A stretch of 64,000 bases of DNA, from positions 124,001 to 188,000 of the forward strand of contig CAWBPD010000032.1 in NCBI GenBank assembly GCA_963790575.1, given 5' to 3'. Made by a program: the position numbers and the translations under genes. Each line of letters opens with the position of its first letter. Within the stretch, counting starts at the first letter, position 1. Below the pieces are notes generated by a model. It saw nothing but the letters and a program-made list of their open reading frames with translations, did no database searches and was not told the origin of the DNA. This document shows, one piece after another, positions 49,769 to 58,141 of this stretch. This DNA is from CAVTSA01 sp963790575 (GTDB taxonomy: Bacteria > Chloroflexota > Dormibacteria > Dormibacterales > Dormibacteraceae).

Positions 49769-49877
49769 CGATTGCCGGCACTCAGGGTGTGCTAGCGGCC
49801 GGGAAGTGCCCGAATGCCGGCACTCAGGGTGTGCTAGGCCCGGGAAGTGCCCGAATGCCGGCACTCAGGATGTGCTA
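49769..49877. repeat. Tandem 41-42 bp repeats, TGCCGGCACTCAGG type
   Basis: Two and a half units starting at 49769, 49811 and 49852, each beginning CGAWTGCCGGCACTCAGG and continuing GTGTGCTAG, then GGGAAGTGCC. The core TGCCGGCA is self-complementary. They fill the gap between gltA and the next convergent gene, whose stop lies within the last unit. Inverted relatives form the 3' end of the methyltransferase gene at 30117. Confidence 0.85.
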
Positions 49878-50164
49878 CGCGTTCGATCGTCCATGGCCTC
49901 GAGCTGACCGCGCACGATGGCCGACGCGCCGGCGCGCAGGTGCGGGTATGAGAGCAGCGCGAGTGGGTCCAGCACTGCCAGGAGCGCTCCTGCTCGCTCC
50001 TGCTCCGGCGAGCCGTGCTGCGAGAGACCGACGGCCAGCCTCGCCACCTCGGTCGCCGCCGCGGCGAGCGTCAAGCCCTCGCTCACGAGGCAGGCGTCGT
50101 CGTCCGCCGGCTCGCCGAGGTGCTCGAAGAGACGGTCGAGCTGCAGCAGATCGTCCTCGGTCAT
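49865..50164 (-). CDS. Small acidic protein of unknown function
   Basis: 99 residues; mostly helical, acidic at the N-terminus (MTEDDLLQLDRLFEHLGEPADDD). No motif recognised. It starts by an ATGA overlap with the stop of the 400-residue gene upstream, so the two are coupled. The last codons and the stop (AGC ACA TCC TGA) lie in the edge of the 49769-49877 repeats, so the original C-terminus may have been replaced. Confidence 0.65.
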   Translation of the reverse strand: MTEDDLLQLDRLFEHLGEPADDDACLVSEGLTLAAAATEVARLAVGLSQHGSPEQERAGALLAVLDPLALLSYPHLRAGASAIVRGQLEAMDDRTRSTS

Positions 50165-51363
50165 CGGAGCCGGGATTCCAGACCCAGATCGGCCTCCAGT
50201 GCGGCCACCGTTCGCTCCAGCGTGATGTGCGCCCCGTTGGTGTCGAAGACGTCGTCCTCGTTGTCCTCCTCATCCTCATCCTCCCGCTGCGCACCCCGAG
50301 CGTCACCGTCGGAGACGAGGGCTGCAGCCCGCAGGCGGTTCGTCACGTCGAGCGGGGGGGCGTTCTCCAACCTGAGCAGAGCGTTGATGGTCAGCAGTTG
50401 AGCGGCACCGCGTGCGATCCAGGCGGCGTCGGCAGGCTCCTCAACGGTGCGCAGGATGCGATCCAGGTGCCGGATCCGCCGGGCGACGTCGCCGATCTCC
50501 TGTTCGTCCTCCAGCTCGTCGCCCTCCTCCTCCTCCTCGCCCTCCTCCGCGAACACGTCGTCCATCTCGTCGTCCGGATCATCGAAGGGCCGAAAGAAGA
50601 GCAGCGGGTTGATGTCCGCCTCGCGGTCGTCGTGCGCCACGTGCTTGTCGACGGCGGCGAGGAGGGCCGTCGCGAGCATGGGGAACATCGAGTCCTCCTC
50701 GTCCCTCTGCCGGGCAGGCACCCCGAGCACGGTCGCGGCGACCTCGGCACTGAGCGCGACCGCAGCCCCCAAACCCATTTGATCGTCGGTGCCGTCGATC
50801 CCGAGCGCCGCCTCGTGATGCTGGAGCTCACGGGCGACCGCAGCCACGTCGGAAACCAGGCTGCGCTCGCCGCCTCGCACCCGAAGGCGGGCGGCAAGCG
50901 AGCGCAGGCGGCGCGGCAGGTCAGACGAGGAAGGCGCCGGCGAGGGTCGAGGCGCTGATCCCTCGCGCTGTTCGAACTCCTGGGTCAGAATTGCGATCTG
51001 CTCGCGGACCGCGGGCGCCAGGCCGCCTTCGCGCAGGACATACCAGGCGAAGCTCGGTGCCGGTCCCTGCACCAGCGCCGCGATGAGCAGGCGGCTGGCT
51101 TCCTCCCTCTCGTCCGGGCCCGCGGCCAGGCTTCCCCAGGGAAGCAGGAGGCCCAGCTGCTCCCTCGCGAGTCCGAAGCGGTCGGGGAGGCGGCGCTCGG
51201 CGATCTGGGACTCCAGGTCGAGGTACTCGTCGATCCGCTCGGCGAGCGGCTCCCTCAGCGCGGCCGCCAGCTCGGCACGGCGCAAGGCCGAGGCGAGTGG
51301 CCGCGGGCCCGCCGAGCTCCTGACCCCGCCACGGCGTCGCCGTGATGACCGAGACCTGGGCAC
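50161..51363 (-). CDS. Large acidic helical protein of unknown function
   Basis: 400 residues. A very basic first 12 residues (MPRSRSSRRRRGG), a helical region (LREPLAERIDEYLDLESQIA), a linker with PRPSPAPSSSD, a second helical region, and two strongly acidic runs (EEGEEEEEGDELEDEQEIGD and EDEDEEDNEDD). No signal peptide. Acidic low complexity may bind basic partners. No family recognised. Divergent from gatC with 76 bases between. Confidence 0.65.
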   Translation of the reverse strand: MPRSRSSRRRRGGVRSSAGPRPLASALRRAELAAALREPLAERIDEYLDLESQIAERRLPDRFGLAREQLGLLLPWGSLAAGPDEREEASRLLIAALVQGPAPSFAWYVLREGGLAPAVREQIAILTQEFEQREGSAPRPSPAPSSSDLPRRLRSLAARLRVRGGERSLVSDVAAVARELQHHEAALGIDGTDDQMGLGAAVALSAEVAATVLGVPARQRDEEDSMFPMLATALLAAVDKHVAHDDREADINPLLFFRPFDDPDDEMDDVFAEEGEEEEEGDELEDEQEIGDVARRIRHLDRILRTVEEPADAAWIARGAAQLLTINALLRLENAPPLDVTNRLRAAALVSDGDARGAQREDEDEEDNEDDVFDTNGAHITLERTVAALEADLGLESRLR

Positions 51364-51439
51364 CGCACCATTCTGGTCCCTGGGGGCGCCGGACCGCAGG
51401 CCCCGGCCCCGGGGGCAGCGGTCGCCTAGAATCCGCCGC

Positions 51440-51736
51440 GTGCCCCTCTCCGCCGACGACGTTCGGCATGTCGCACTCCTGGCCCGGCTCGGTCTGGAAG
51501 CCGGAGAGGAGGCGTTCTACGCGGAGCAGCTGGGCGCCATCCTGACCGTCATCGACCACCTCCAGGAAGTCGACGTCGACCACATCTCGCCCACCGCTCA
51601 GGTGGTGCCGCTCCAGGCCCGTCTGCGCCCGGACGAGCCGCGCCCGGGCCTCACGCAGGAGCAGGCCCTGGCGGGTGCGCCCGAGGTGGAGGACGGCTTC
51701 TTCGTCGTCAAGGCGATCCAGGAACCCGAGCCGTGA
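51440..51736 (+). CDS. gatC: Asp/Glu-tRNA amidotransferase subunit C
   Basis: 98 residues from GTG 51440. GatC clamps GatA to GatB in the enzyme making Gln-tRNA or Asn-tRNA. Motifs LSADDVRHVALLARLGLE, LGAILTVIDHLQEVDVDHI and a C-terminal PEVEDGFFVVKAI (typical fPxvv tail). The stop overlaps the gatA GTG start. Confidence 0.95.
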   Translation: MPLSADDVRHVALLARLGLEAGEEAFYAEQLGAILTVIDHLQEVDVDHISPTAQVVPLQARLRPDEPRPGLTQEQALAGAPEVEDGFFVVKAIQEPEP

Positions 51737-53208
51737 CCGCGACGGAGATCACGACCCTTGATCTCCAGACCCTCCGGCCCAAGCTCCGACACCGTGAGCT
51801 TTCGGCGGCCGAGGTACTGGACGCCCACCTGGATGTGGTTCGCGAACGTGAGCCGGTCCTGCACGCCTACCTCCGGGAGACCGAGAACCTGGCGCGCGAA
51901 CAGGCCGCGGCCGCCGACCGGGCGCTGCGGGCGGGGGACGGCCTGACGCCTCTCACCGGCGTCCCCATCGCCCTCAAAGACGTGCTCTGTGTGGAGGGCG
52001 TGGAGATCACGGCCGGATCCAGGATCCTGGCCGGCTACCACCCGCCCTACGACGCGACGGCGGTCGCGCGCCTGCGCGAGGCGGGGGCCGTCTTCGTCGG
52101 GATCACCAACTGCGATGAGTTCGCGATGGGAAGCTCGACCGAGAACTCGGGTTACGGGCCCACGCGGCACCCGCTGGCTTCGGGCCGGGTTCCCGGTGGC
52201 AGCTCGGGCGGCAGCGCGGTCGCGGTCGCGGCTGGGGAAGCCGTCCTCTCACTGGGCACCGACACCGGTGGCTCGATCCGGCAGCCGGCGGCGCTTTGCG
52301 GAGTGGTCGGGATGAAGCCCACCTACGGCCGCGTCAGCCGGCGGGGGCTGATCGCGTTCGCTTCCAGCCTGGATCAGATCGGGCCCTTCGCCCGGTCGGT
52401 GCGCGACGCCGCCGACCTGCTCACCGTCATCTCCGGGCTCGATCCCCTCGACTCCACCAGCGCCGACCGGCCGCTCGACCTGCACCAGGAGCTGGACGCG
52501 GGGGTGGAGGGGCTGCGGCTGGGGGTGCCCAAGGAGTACTTCGGGGTCGAGGGCACCGAGCCGGGCGTGCTGGCCGCCGTCCACGAGGCGCTGCGCCGGC
52601 TCGAGCGGGCCGGCGCCGAGCTGGTCGACGTCGAGCTCCCGCACACCGACTACGGACTCGCCGCGTACTACATCATCGCGCCCGCCGAGGCCTCCTCCAA
52701 CCTGGCCCGGTTCGACGGCGTGCGTTACGGCCGGCGCGACGAGGACGGCACCAACCTGCTCCAGACCTACCTGCGCACGCGACGGCAGGGGATGGGGCCG
52801 GAGGTCAGGCGCCGGGTCATGCTCGGGACCTACGCCCTCTCCTCGGGGTACTACGACGCCTACTACCTGCGGGCCCAGAAGGTACGCACCTTGATCGCGC
52901 AGGACTTCGAGCGGGCCTTCCGGCACTGCGACGTGATCGTGAGCCCGACCGCGCCCGGCGTCGCCTTCCGCCTCGGGGCCAAGATGGGTGACCCGGTCCA
53001 GATGTACCTCAACGACGTGTTCACCCTGGGCGGCAACCTGGCCGGACTCCCCGGTGTCTCGGTGCCGTGCGGGACCGCCGCCGCGCCCGACGCCGAGGAC
53101 GGTGAGCCCCCACTGCCGGTCGGCCTGCAGGTGCTGGCCCCGCAGTGGGAGGACGCACGTGCGCTCCGGGTGGCGCGCGCGTACGAGGTGGTGCGAGATG
53201 CGGAGTGA
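51733..53208 (+). CDS. gatA: Asp/Glu-tRNA amidotransferase subunit A
   Basis: 491-residue amidase-signature enzyme liberating ammonia from glutamine. Catalytic triad: Lys82 in GVPIALKDVLC, Ser about 157-158 in VPGGSSGGSAVAVAAGE and the nucleophile in GTDTGGSIRQPAALCG. GMKPTYGRVSRRGLIAFASS follows. GTG start overlapping gatC and coupled to gatB by a 10-base overlap. Confidence 0.97.
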   Translation: MTATEITTLDLQTLRPKLRHRELSAAEVLDAHLDVVREREPVLHAYLRETENLAREQAAAADRALRAGDGLTPLTGVPIALKDVLCVEGVEITAGSRILAGYHPPYDATAVARLREAGAVFVGITNCDEFAMGSSTENSGYGPTRHPLASGRVPGGSSGGSAVAVAAGEAVLSLGTDTGGSIRQPAALCGVVGMKPTYGRVSRRGLIAFASSLDQIGPFARSVRDAADLLTVISGLDPLDSTSADRPLDLHQELDAGVEGLRLGVPKEYFGVEGTEPGVLAAVHEALRRLERAGAELVDVELPHTDYGLAAYYIIAPAEASSNLARFDGVRYGRRDEDGTNLLQTYLRTRRQGMGPEVRRRVMLGTYALSSGYYDAYYLRAQKVRTLIAQDFERAFRHCDVIVSPTAPGVAFRLGAKMGDPVQMYLNDVFTLGGNLAGLPGVSVPCGTAAAPDAEDGEPPLPVGLQVLAPQWEDARALRVARAYEVVRDAE

Positions 53209-54598
53209 CTGGGAGGCGGTGATCGGCATGGAGGTGCACGCCCAAGTGGCGACGCGCTCCAAGATGTTCTGCCGCTGCTCAAGCGACTACCTGGCGTTCC
53301 CGCCCAATGGGGACGTCTGCGAGGTCTGTCTGGGCATGCCCGGCGTGCTGCCAGTGGTCAACGAGCGGGCCCTGGAACTGGTCACCCGCGCGGCGCTGGC
53401 CCTCAACTGCACCATCGCCGAGCACACCAAGTTCGACCGCAAGAACTACTTCTACCCCGACCTCCCCAAGGGTTACCAGATCAGCCAGTACGACCTCCCG
53501 CTCTCCTACCGGGGTTACCTCGACCTCGACGGACACCGGATCCGGATCACCCGCGTCCACATGGAGGAGGACACGGGGAAGCTCCTCCACGCCGGGGACG
53601 CGCTCCAGCACGCGCAGTCCTCGCTGGTCGACCTGAACCGTGCCGGGGTGCCGCTGATGGAGATCGTGAGCGAGCCCGACCTGCGCTCGGCCGAAGAGGC
53701 ACGCGACTACGCGATGACCCTGCGGGCGATCCTGCGCGCGGTCGGCGCGTCTGAGGCCGACATGGAAAAGGGGCAGCTGCGCGCCGAGGCCAACGTCTCG
53801 GTGCGACGGGTGGGGGACGAGCGCCTGGGGGTCAAGACCGAGCTCAAGAACATCAACTCCTTCCGTGCCCTGTACCGGGCGGTCGCGTACGAGATCGAGC
53901 GCCAGATCGGCGAGCTGGAGGCGGGCCGCACCGTGGTTCAGGAGACACGGGGATGGTCGGAGCCCGGTCAGCGCACCTTCTCGCAGCGGGGGAAGGAGGG
54001 GGCCGAGGACTACCGCTACTTCCCCGAGCCCGATCTGCCGCCGCTCACCATCGATCCCGCCTGGGTGGAGTCGCTCCAACGGTCGCTGCCCGAGCTCCCG
54101 CACCTCCGGAGGCGCCGGCTGCAGGACCAGTACACGCTGTCCGAGTTCGACGCCCAGCAGCTGGTGCAGGAGGCCGCGACCGCCGATCTTTTCGAGGCCA
54201 CGGTGGCCGCGGGCGCACCGGCCAAGACCACCGCCAACTGGATCATCGGGGAGAGCCCCGGGCTGGACGCCGCGCGGCTGGCCGAGCTGCTCTCGCTGGT
54301 CGACGCCGGCACCATCAACCGCGACCAGGGGCTCGAGGTCCTGCGTGAGTCGGAGCACAGCGGGGAAGCGCCAAAAGCGATCGTGGGGAGGTTGGGGCTG
54401 GCCCAGGAGAGTGACACCGATGCGCTCAGCGCCGTCGTCGATGCGCTGGTGGCCGAGGACGGACAGGCGGTCCGCGACTACCGGGCCGGCAACCAGCGTG
54501 CTTTACAGGCGCTGATGGCGGAGATCCGGCAGCGCACCGGAGGGCGGGCCAACATGAAGCTTGCCACCTCGCTGCTCCGTGAGCGCCTGAGTTCGTGA
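53198..54598 (+). CDS. gatB: Asp/Glu-tRNA amidotransferase subunit B
   Basis: 466 residues from ATG 53198, in the gatA 3' end. Cradle-domain motifs WEAVIGMEVHAQVATRSKMF, CEVCLGMPGVLPVVN, KNYFYPDLPKGYQISQYD and HMEEDTGKLLHAG; C-terminal YqeY-like helical tail (QALMAEIRQRTGGRANM). It phosphorylates misacylated tRNA and transfers ammonia. Complete gatCAB in one unit suggests the organism lacks GlnRS and/or AsnRS. Confidence 0.97.
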   Translation: MRSDWEAVIGMEVHAQVATRSKMFCRCSSDYLAFPPNGDVCEVCLGMPGVLPVVNERALELVTRAALALNCTIAEHTKFDRKNYFYPDLPKGYQISQYDLPLSYRGYLDLDGHRIRITRVHMEEDTGKLLHAGDALQHAQSSLVDLNRAGVPLMEIVSEPDLRSAEEARDYAMTLRAILRAVGASEADMEKGQLRAEANVSVRRVGDERLGVKTELKNINSFRALYRAVAYEIERQIGELEAGRTVVQETRGWSEPGQRTFSQRGKEGAEDYRYFPEPDLPPLTIDPAWVESLQRSLPELPHLRRRRLQDQYTLSEFDAQQLVQEAATADLFEATVAAGAPAKTTANWIIGESPGLDAARLAELLSLVDAGTINRDQGLEVLRESEHSGEAPKAIVGRLGLAQESDTDALSAVVDALVAEDGQAVRDYRAGNQRALQALMAEIRQRTGGRANMKLATSLLRERLSS

Positions 54599-55431
54599 AC
54601 GAGGGTCCGACGACCGCCGGCCGGCCCGACGTGTGGATCGACGGCCACGTCCACACCCAGTTCTCGTGGGATGCGGAGCGTGGCGACATGGAGGCCACCT
54701 GCCGGCGGGCGGTGGAGATCGGGCTGCCGGCGCTCGCCTTCACCGAGCACGCCGACTATGTGCAGGGCGTCCACGAAGGTCTACGCCCGCTCGATACCAG
54801 GGCGTACGTGGAGGAGCTGGAGCGCTGCCGCGGGCAGTTCCCGGACCTGCGCATCCTCTCCGGCGTCGAACTCGGCGAACCGCACCAGCACCCGGCCGAG
54901 GCCGCGAAGGCGCTCTCCGAGGTCGAGCCCGACCGCATCCTGGGGTCGGTGCACGTGGTGTCCTGGCGGGGCACGGTGCTCGACGGCAGCCAGATCCGGC
55001 AGATCCCGGCCCCGGAGGTACCGGCCTTCGAGCGCGCCCATCTGGAGGAGACGCTGCGGCTGGTGGAGAGCGATGCCTCCTTCCAGGTGCTGGCACATCT
55101 CGACTACACCAAGCGGTATTGGCCCCACGACGAGACCCCGTTCCGCGAGGAGGACTTCGAGGAGGAGCTGCGGGCGGTGCTGCGGGCGCTCGTACGCCGG
55201 GACGGCGTGCTCGAGGTCAACACCACGCGCGGCATCGAGCACCGGCGCGGCCTCTGTCCCGGTCCCACCACGCTGCACTGGTGGCATCAAGAGGGAGGGC
55301 GGGCGATCGCCTTCGGCTCCGACTCGCACGTCCCGGAATTGATCGCGGCCGGCTTCCAGGAGGCGGGCCAGGTGGCGGAGGCGGCGGGCTTCCGCCCCAG
55401 CGACGACCCCGCGGGATACTGGCTGCGATGA
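54595..55431 (+). CDS. PHP-domain phosphoesterase, histidinol-phosphatase-like
   Basis: 278 residues from GTG 54595 overlapping the gatB stop. PHP motifs: IDGHVHTQFSWDA (HxH), ALAFTEHADY, LRILSGVELGE, DRILGSVHVV, FQVLAHLDYTKRY, VLEVNTTRGIEH and IAFGSDSHVPE. Polymerase- and exonuclease-associated forms are excluded by size; histidinol-phosphatase (HisK type) is a plausible role, but there are no histidine genes here. Confidence 0.85.
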   Translation: MNEGPTTAGRPDVWIDGHVHTQFSWDAERGDMEATCRRAVEIGLPALAFTEHADYVQGVHEGLRPLDTRAYVEELERCRGQFPDLRILSGVELGEPHQHPAEAAKALSEVEPDRILGSVHVVSWRGTVLDGSQIRQIPAPEVPAFERAHLEETLRLVESDASFQVLAHLDYTKRYWPHDETPFREEDFEEELRAVLRALVRRDGVLEVNTTRGIEHRRGLCPGPTTLHWWHQEGGRAIAFGSDSHVPELIAAGFQEAGQVAEAAGFRPSDDPAGYWLR

Positions 55432-56705
55432 GCCGTACCGCCGTCGCCGAGGACCAGGTCCTGCGTCCCGAGAAGGCCGTCCACGGCGGCACCGTGCTCG
55501 CGCGCGAGGGGGGCCGGGTCGTCTTCGTCCACCAGGCGCTTCCCGGCGAAGTGGTGCGGGCGGAGCCTCTGGGCCGGCGGGGCGGGGCCGCCTTCGCGCG
55601 CGCGGTGGAGGTGCTGTCGCCCTCGCCCGACCGGGTGCCGGCGCGGTGCCCGCACTTCGGCGTCTGTGGCGGCTGCCACTGGCAGCACGCGTCCTACGCC
55701 GCGCAGCTGCGGCTCAAGCAGGCGGTGGTCCAGGAGGTCTGGGAACGGGCCGGGCTGCGGCTGCCGCCGACCACGCCGATCCTGGGGATGGAGGACCCCT
55801 GGCGCTACCGGATCCGGGGCGAGTTCGAAGCCTACTACCAGCGCCGCGAAGACGGCCGGCGGGAGCCGGTGCTCGGCTTCCATCGCATGCGCTCGCACCG
55901 GGTGGTCCCGATCCAGGAATGCCCAATCCACCACCAGCGCATCGAGCGGGGGCTGCTGGCGTTCGGCACCGCCGCGCGCGAGCTGGAGGTGAGCGGGCTG
56001 GTCAACCTCCACCTGACCGCGGAGCCGGAGGGGCCGGGACTGCTCTGGCGCGTCCGCTACCAGCGCCGGCAGGACGAAGCGCAGACGCCCGAGCTGGTGG
56101 CGGCCGTACAACGGGGGCTGCCCGACGTGGTGTTGCTCGACGGCTCGATGCGCTACGACGTCCTGGGCCTCCAATTTCGCGTTCGGCCCGACACCTTCAT
56201 CCAGACCAACCATCGGCAGACCGGGGTGCTCTACGGGACCGCGCTCGAGATGCTGGCGGCGACGCCGGGAGACCGAGTGCTGGACCTCTTCTGCGGGATG
56301 GGGACGTTGTCGCTGGCGGCGGCACGGCAGGCGGGTTCGGTCCTGGGGGTCGAGGAGAACCCACAGACGGTCCGCCTCGCCGAGCTGGCGGCGCGGATCA
56401 ACGAGGTGGGCAACGTGCGGTTTCTGGCCGGGCGCGTGGAGGACAGGTTGCCGGGGCTGCGGGCCGGGTCATGCGACGCGGCGCTGCTGGACCCGCCGCG
56501 GGCAGGTCTGGAGCCGGCGGCGATCGCTCAGTTGCTCCGGTTGAGCCCCGCGCGGATCGTGTACGTGAGCTGTGAGCCGTCGACGCAGGCCCGGGACCTG
56601 GCGCTGCTGCTGGCGGGTGGCTACCGGGTGCGGCGGGCGGCCCTGGTCGACATGTTCCCGCAGACCTATCACGTGGAGTCGGTCGCGCTGCTGGAGCGGG
56701 CATGA
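55428..56705 (+). CDS. Class I rRNA/tRNA (uracil-5) methyltransferase, RlmD/TrmA family
   Basis: 425 residues from ATG 55428. An N-terminal TRAM-like domain (GGTVLAREGGRVVFVHQALP), the iron-sulfur cysteines CPHFGVCGGCHW, and a C-terminal methyltransferase: VLDLFCGMGTLSLAAA, DAALLDPPRAGLEPAAI and catalytic Cys in YVSCEPSTQARDL. Makes 5-methyluridine in rRNA or tRNA; which site is not readable. ATGA overlap with the PHP gene. Confidence 0.92.
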   Translation: MSRTAVAEDQVLRPEKAVHGGTVLAREGGRVVFVHQALPGEVVRAEPLGRRGGAAFARAVEVLSPSPDRVPARCPHFGVCGGCHWQHASYAAQLRLKQAVVQEVWERAGLRLPPTTPILGMEDPWRYRIRGEFEAYYQRREDGRREPVLGFHRMRSHRVVPIQECPIHHQRIERGLLAFGTAARELEVSGLVNLHLTAEPEGPGLLWRVRYQRRQDEAQTPELVAAVQRGLPDVVLLDGSMRYDVLGLQFRVRPDTFIQTNHRQTGVLYGTALEMLAATPGDRVLDLFCGMGTLSLAAARQAGSVLGVEENPQTVRLAELAARINEVGNVRFLAGRVEDRLPGLRAGSCDAALLDPPRAGLEPAAIAQLLRLSPARIVYVSCEPSTQARDLALLLAGGYRVRRAALVDMFPQTYHVESVALLERA

Positions 56706-56756
56706 CGGCGTCTCCCCGGGTCAGCTCGCTGCACCGCTATCCGCTGAAGGGCGGCC

Positions 56757-57557
56757 GTGGGAATCGAAGTCGAGTCTGCCCTGGTGACCCCGCGCGGGAT
56801 CGAGGGCGACCGTCGCTATATGGTGGTGGACCGGGACGGCGTCTTCTTGAGCCAGCGCGAGGTCTCGCGGCTGGCCCTGATCACGGCGCTGCCGATACCG
56901 GACGGACTCCGCCTGGGCGCGCCCGGCAAACCTTGGCTCGAGGTGCCGCGGGTGGAGGGGGAGGAGGCACATCGCGTCGTGCGACTCTGGGGTGGCACCT
57001 GCGTGGGGGTCGACCAGGGAGAGGCGGCGGCGGCCTGGCTCAGCGCTTGGCTGGACCAGCCCTGCCGGTTGATGTGGCAGCCCGACTCGGCGCCGCGCGG
57101 GGTCGATCAGCGGTATGCCGTCAGCGCCGACGACGTCGTCTCCTTCGCCGACGGGTATCCGCTGCTGGTGTGTTCCTCGACCTCGCTGACGGAGCTCAAC
57201 CGGCGTCTGGAGCTGCCGGTGCCGATGAACCGGTTCCGGCCCAGCCTGGTCGTCGAGGGTTGGCCCGACCCCTGGTACGAGGACCGGGTGGCGCGGCTCC
57301 GCGCGGGCGAGATCGAGCTGGCTCTGGTCAAGCAGTGCGCGAGGTGCGTGGTGACGACGGTCGATCAGCAGACGGCAGAGCGGGGCCAGCAGCCCCTGCG
57401 CACGCTGGCCCGCCTTCGCCGGAGTGAGCGGGGCGCCATGTTCGGCGAGAACGCCATTCCGACCCTGGTGGGGACGGTCGCGGTGGGCGATCGGGTCGAG
57501 GTGCTCGAGGCGAGGGAGCGGGAGCTGGAGCCGGTCTGGCGCGTGGCCGGAGAGTGA
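56757..57557 (+). CDS. MOSC-domain protein, N-terminus frameshifted
   Basis: The readable frame from GTG 56757 encodes 266 residues: the N-terminal beta-barrel remainder (GIEVESALVTPRGIEGDRRY) and a C-terminal MOSC domain with QCARCVVTTVDQQTAERG and the Cys ligand typical of molybdenum-cofactor sulfur carriers. The expected family start, SLHRYPLKGGRG, is readable at 56702-56757 but in another frame. One base fewer in the GTGGGA run would join them into one protein beginning at ATG 56702, which also overlaps the previous stop. Either a true frameshift, a sequencing error or a shortened protein. Confidence 0.75.
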   Translation: MGIEVESALVTPRGIEGDRRYMVVDRDGVFLSQREVSRLALITALPIPDGLRLGAPGKPWLEVPRVEGEEAHRVVRLWGGTCVGVDQGEAAAAWLSAWLDQPCRLMWQPDSAPRGVDQRYAVSADDVVSFADGYPLLVCSSTSLTELNRRLELPVPMNRFRPSLVVEGWPDPWYEDRVARLRAGEIELALVKQCARCVVTTVDQQTAERGQQPLRTLARLRRSERGAMFGENAIPTLVGTVAVGDRVEVLEARERELEPVWRVAGE

Positions 57558-57595
57558 TCTCGCGAGGTTGAGCGACGCCGAGTACCATTGCGCTC

Positions 57596-58072
57596 GTGTC
57601 AACGGTCGCCGGGGACGCACGCAGGGCGGCGGTGATGGCATACCTGGACGCGGTGGCGATCCTGGAGTCGTTCCAGTCCAAGCTCTGGCGGGAGGCGCAT
57701 CTGACCCTGACCCAGGCGCGGCTCTTGCGCTCGCTGCGGGAGGGACCGATCGGGCAGTCCGAGCTGGGGCGCCTGCTCAACCTCAGCCCCGCCTCGGTCA
57801 CACGGCTCATCGACCGGCTGGAGGAACGGGGCCTGATCGCACGCGAACGAGACGCCGGCGACCGGCGCCGGGTGGGGGTGAGCCTGCTGCCGGCGGGCCG
57901 TCGCCTGGTCGGCGGTGAACAGGGAATGCTGCGCGGCACCGCCGTCGACGAGGCCATCCGGACCATGAGCGAGCAGGAGCAGCGCACCTTCGCGCAGGTG
58001 GTGGGAGACCTGGTCCGGAGGGCACGCCAGTTCTCCGAGGAGCCGACCGAGGCGGTGCCGTCGGGTCACTGA
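57596..58072 (+). CDS. MarR-family transcriptional regulator
   Basis: 158 residues from GTG 57596. Winged-helix dimer: LTLTQARLLRSLREGPIGQS, ELGRLLNLSPASVTRLIDRL as recognition helices, EERGLIARERDAGDRRRVGV as the wing with the usual DxRxxxV pattern. Effector unknown. Stands before the amidohydrolase gene with 69 bases between, so it may regulate that or itself. Confidence 0.92.
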   Translation: MSTVAGDARRAAVMAYLDAVAILESFQSKLWREAHLTLTQARLLRSLREGPIGQSELGRLLNLSPASVTRLIDRLEERGLIARERDAGDRRRVGVSLLPAGRRLVGGEQGMLRGTAVDEAIRTMSEQEQRTFAQVVGDLVRRARQFSEEPTEAVPSGH

Positions 58073-58141
58073 AGGCCGGGCCCTCGTACGCCGGCCCGGC
58101 GCCGACTGAGCCGGACCTGAGCCTCCTGCATACTCGGGCGC

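Noticed and set aside
49769..49877. CRISPR-like array
   Set aside because: The whole unit including the spacer is conserved between units, there are under three units, and no cas genes are nearby.
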